Source: Bacteroidota bacterium (GTDB lineage Bacteria > Bacteroidota > Bacteroidia > Flavobacteriales > Crocinitomicaceae). Taken from it: a DNA stretch of 8,833 bases. The DNA is taken from assembly GCA_029558435.1 (NCBI GenBank), contig JAKQEZ010000052.1, positions 1 to 8,833 on the forward strand. Reading direction: 5' to 3'. A program made the translations under genes and the position numbers. Numbering within the stretch: position 1 is the first letter of the stretch; every line of letters starts with the position of its first letter. Below, one piece after another: positions 7,379 to 8,833 of this stretch. The notes below the pieces were generated by a model. The model did no database searches. It saw nothing but the letters and a program-made list of their open reading frames with translations, and had not been told where the DNA came from.

Positions 7379-8426
7379 GTCAGGCTAAAAAAACCGAACG
7401 TAAAACAAAAATTGACAATCAAAAATGACGAAATTTAGTTGGGACATTATTCAAAAACAATCAGACGAAATTTTATCGTGTGGACTTAACAAATTGAAAA
7501 CTCAACCGTTTTGCGACACTTCGACAGTAAGTGAAAAAGGGTTTGGAAATTACCTAATATCGCTTGACAAAGTTCCGTTTTATGTTGGAGAAGGAAAAGA
7601 ACTTATTAAAAGACTTAAACAACAATTCAAGCCAACAACATCAACTTTTTACAAGAATTTTGAGAAACTAAATTCTACAAATCAACTTGCAAAATCTACG
7701 ACAATTGACAAATTTAAAATTCAATTTATTTCGACAAATATTGGACGAAAAGAAGTAGAAGAATTTGGAATTGTAAACTTGCCAACAAAACTTAACGGCT
7801 TCCAACTTGACAAACGGAAAAAGTTTGCGATTGCAGACCAGAAAGGACTTTGGAATGCTGTTCAAGAAAATTATTTACAACTTTTAGAAGAAGGCGAAAT
7901 TAAAATCCTAAAAGCGACTTTTACTTCTTGGTTTGACGCAAAAATTGTTAGTTCGGCTGGACTTTATCTTGTGAAAGACAAATCAAACAAACTAATTTAT
8001 ATAGGAGAAAGTTCCGACATTGGAGAGCGAATAAAAACTCATAGCGGACGAACATATTTTTCTGCACTTAGGAGACATATAGGAACTGACATTCTAGGAT
8101 TTGAACTTCAAGAAATTAAAGGTAAAAAACGGTATTTTAACGAAATAGAAGACAGAAAAGTAACTGAATTTTTAAAAACGTGTAAAGTGACACTTTTTCC
8201 AGTTGCATTTGGACGTTATGAATTGGAAGAATATTTAATAAAAAAACACAGACCATTCTTAAATCGAAAAGACAATAAAGATTAATAAACAAGCCCGAAC
8301 CGCTAACAGCAGTTTGGCTAAATGGCGGGTTCAGTGCTACATTGAACATTTGGTTTTTAAATGAATATTAGCGCTAAAATGAAAGTAAGTGCTTCTAAAT
8401 CCGCCACTTCGCCAAGCTGCAAAACG
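7373..8426 (+). mobile_element. Putative integron-type gene cassette 2 (tandem GIY-YIG protein)
   Basis: A 1.05-kb unit between the proposed crossovers of repeats 2 and 3. It is a typical cassette size, with a single gene in the same direction as the repeats, a 5' leader of under 50 bp and 15 bp between the stop codon and the inverse core. Its start GTTAGCGGT (with the shared G) is the exact complement of its end ACCGCTAAC (8299-8307), and GGCT/AGCC matches continue with a one-base shift. CTAAAA is present 13 bases after the core G. The leader to the ATG (7379-7424) is A-rich with no Shine-Dalgarno sequence or clear promoter. Confidence 0.55.
7425..8285 (+). CDS. Protein with two tandem GIY-YIG nuclease domains
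   Basis: Probable DNA-cleaving (or formerly cleaving) protein of 286 aa made almost entirely of two GIY-YIG folds. Domain 1: NYL (42-44), FYVGEG (52-57), R63, and VEEFGIVNLPTKLN (E112, N124). Domain 2: GLYLV (179-183), IYIGES (191-196), R202, and LEEYLIKKHRPFLN (E268, N280). Both domains appear to keep the family's two tyrosines, arginine, glutamate and asparagine, and the two C-terminal segments align without gaps. A linker of about 50 residues (125-175) separates them. There is no separate DNA-binding or membrane region. Known GIY-YIG families include UvrC, homing endonucleases and some restriction enzymes, most with one such domain; this one fits none that I can name. ATG at 7425 follows an A-rich leader. 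It sits alone in its cassette. A defence or restriction role is only inferred. Confidence 0.9.
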   Translation: MTKFSWDIIQKQSDEILSCGLNKLKTQPFCDTSTVSEKGFGNYLISLDKVPFYVGEGKELIKRLKQQFKPTTSTFYKNFEKLNSTNQLAKSTTIDKFKIQFISTNIGRKEVEEFGIVNLPTKLNGFQLDKRKKFAIADQKGLWNAVQENYLQLLEEGEIKILKATFTSWFDAKIVSSAGLYLVKDKSNKLIYIGESSDIGERIKTHSGRTYFSALRRHIGTDILGFELQEIKGKKRYFNEIEDRKVTEFLKTCKVTLFPVAFGRYELEEYLIKKHRPFLNRKDNKD

Positions 8427-8432
8427 TTATAA
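8301..8432 (+). repeat. attC-like palindromic repeat, copy 3
   Basis: 132 bp, bounded by CGCTAAC (8301-8307) and GTTATAA (8426-8432). It shares the 5' arm (TTTGGC, TGGCGG, GTTCAGTGCT) and the 3' arm (CGCCACTTCGCCAAGC) with the other copies. The inner box is GCAG/CTGC where copy 1 has GCGG/CCGC, a compensatory change. The 1-versus-5 spacer asymmetry is again present. The centre (8337-8400) is unrelated in sequence and includes TAGCGCTA. Its right flank (GTTATAAGC..GCCT) is the complement of the left flank of copy 1. Confidence 0.88.
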
Positions 8433-8637
8433 GCAAGCCTAAAAGACGACAGTGCAACCATAAACAGACGACTAAAAACTGAACATTAATACAAAAGCAA
8501 ACCATTTCGACAAGTGACCAACATACAGACCATATTTCAAACGGACAACGAGTAAGCCGACACTCATTGCCGACCCTTCTGTATTTTTTATTTTCCCCAC
8601 CGCACATTTTTTTTAATTCAATTTTAGCCAGCCGCAC
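8433..8637. other. ORF-less start of a third unit
   Basis: No credible coding frame on either strand. The first 40 bp resemble the leader of cassette 1: CTAAAA at 8439-8444, 13 bases after the core G, then ACGACAGTGCAA at 8446-8457 followed by a shared ATAAAC. After that come short T-rich tracts (8583-8594, 8607-8614) and no further recognisable signal. This may be a cassette that lost its gene, a non-coding cassette, or the chromosomal sequence beyond the array. Confidence 0.55.
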
Positions 8638-8704
8638 AAATGGCACATTGGCTTTTGCCCCTAACGCACAAGCCAACCCTTCGGCAAAAGCCAAAGAGCC
8701 ATTT
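8638..8704 (+). repeat. Long imperfect hairpin, right copy of a two-copy family
   Basis: Arms 8638-8659 and 8683-8704 pair at 20 of 22 positions around a 23-nt loop. The two mismatches are in GCACATT opposite AAAGAGC, identical to the hairpin at 2617-2685, while most stem bases differ and still pair. The loop holds the same CGCACAAGCCAAC (8665-8677). The 3' arm runs into six T residues (8702-8707), so this copy could act as an intrinsic terminator, but the conserved mismatches and loop suggest a more specific role. Confidence 0.85.
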
Positions 8705-8786
8705 TTTGCCAACGCACCTTTGAGAATGTTGAAAATATTTTGATTACTTTTTATCTTGCAAAATGAGATACAAAATATTTTAAAAC

Positions 8787-8794
8787 TATATTTG
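8787..8794 (+). promoter_or_regulatory. Bacteroidota-type -7 box (TATATTTG)
   Basis: TATATTTG matches the Bacteroidota -7 consensus TAnnTTTG exactly and lies 21 bp before the ATG at 8816. I see no good -33 TTTG at the usual spacing, so the promoter call is only moderate. Confidence 0.4.
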
Positions 8795-8803
8795 CGACTT
8801 GAA

Positions 8804-8819
8804 TCATTTGAACAAATGA
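8804..8819. promoter_or_regulatory. Operator-like palindrome over a start codon
   Basis: TCATTTG and CAAATGA form a perfect 7-bp inverted repeat with a 2-bp AA spacer. It sits just downstream of the -7 box and includes the ATG at 8816-8818. Its position would suit repression, possibly autoregulation by the gene that starts there. Confidence 0.4.
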
Positions 8820-8833
8820 ACAGAATAAAAGAA
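8816..8833 (+). CDS. Possible start of a new gene, cut by window edge
   Basis: ATG at 8816 opens a frame reading MNRIKE to the last base. It follows a TATATTTG box and an A-rich leader. Small XRE-type helix-turn-helix regulators in Bacteroidota often start in a similar way, and the palindrome over the start would fit such a regulator, but six codons cannot establish the family. Confidence 0.35.

Noticed and set aside
2847..8432. Repeats as a MITE or insertion-sequence relic
   Set aside because: No transposase or target-site duplication is visible, and the flanks pair between neighbouring copies rather than within a copy. It remains possible but explains less.
2847..8432. CRISPR array
   Set aside because: The repeats are 132 bp, palindromic and only three in number, with gene-sized spacing.
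8395..8712. Minus-strand 105-codon frame across repeat 3's end and the right hairpin
   Set aside because: It overlaps two structured repeats and its composition looks non-protein-like. It is best explained as a chance open frame.

Overview
The window looks like a Bacteroidota chromosome. It is AT-rich, start codons have A-rich leaders without clear Shine-Dalgarno sequences, and a TAnnTTTG-type -7 box is present near the right end. All convincing genes lie on the + strand.

Layout: (1) 1-2607 is the 3' part of an RND efflux pump inner-membrane gene, cut by the window edge. (2) 2608-2846 is non-coding and holds a long imperfect hairpin just after the RND stop. (3) 2847-8432 is the notable part: three copies of a 132-133 bp imperfect palindrome (2847-2979, 7247-7378, 8301-8432), all in the same orientation, separating two gene-bearing units. 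Unit 1 (about 4.4 kb) has a two-gene operon: an 1109-aa pseudokinase-SF1 helicase fusion and an overlapping 301-aa unknown protein. Unit 2 (about 1.05 kb) has one gene, encoding a 286-aa protein with two tandem GIY-YIG nuclease domains. (4) 8433-8815 has no ORF. It holds a unit-start leader similar to that of unit 1, a second hairpin of the same family as the one at 2617-2685, and a promoter-like box. (5) A possible new gene begins at 8816 and runs off the edge.

The three palindromes behave like integron attC sites. Each begins with a ...TAAC inverse core and ends with a GTTA... core. The start of each unit is complementary to the end of the same unit, not to the other end of the same palindrome: GTTATCGGAT pairs with ATCCGATAAC across unit 1, and GTTAGCGGT with ACCGCTAAC across unit 2. 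That is the pattern left when circular cassettes are inserted at G|TT. The inner arms pair with compensatory changes between copies and keep a 1-nt versus 5-nt unpaired asymmetry. I therefore read the region as a small integron-like cassette array. No integrase is visible. The core does not fully match the classical GTTRRRY consensus, and complementarity runs beyond the usual 7 bp, so this may be a divergent or different recombination system.

The cargo looks like mobile defence or DNA-processing genes. The kinase-like plus COG1112-type helicase architecture resembles the helicase component of Mokosh anti-phage systems, but the kinase catalytic residues are lost and the partner protein shows no HKD (PLD) motif. 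The defence role is inference. The clearest sequence-level discoveries are the palindrome-bounded cassette structure, the tandem GIY-YIG protein, and the pair of covarying hairpins that lie outside the array on both sides.
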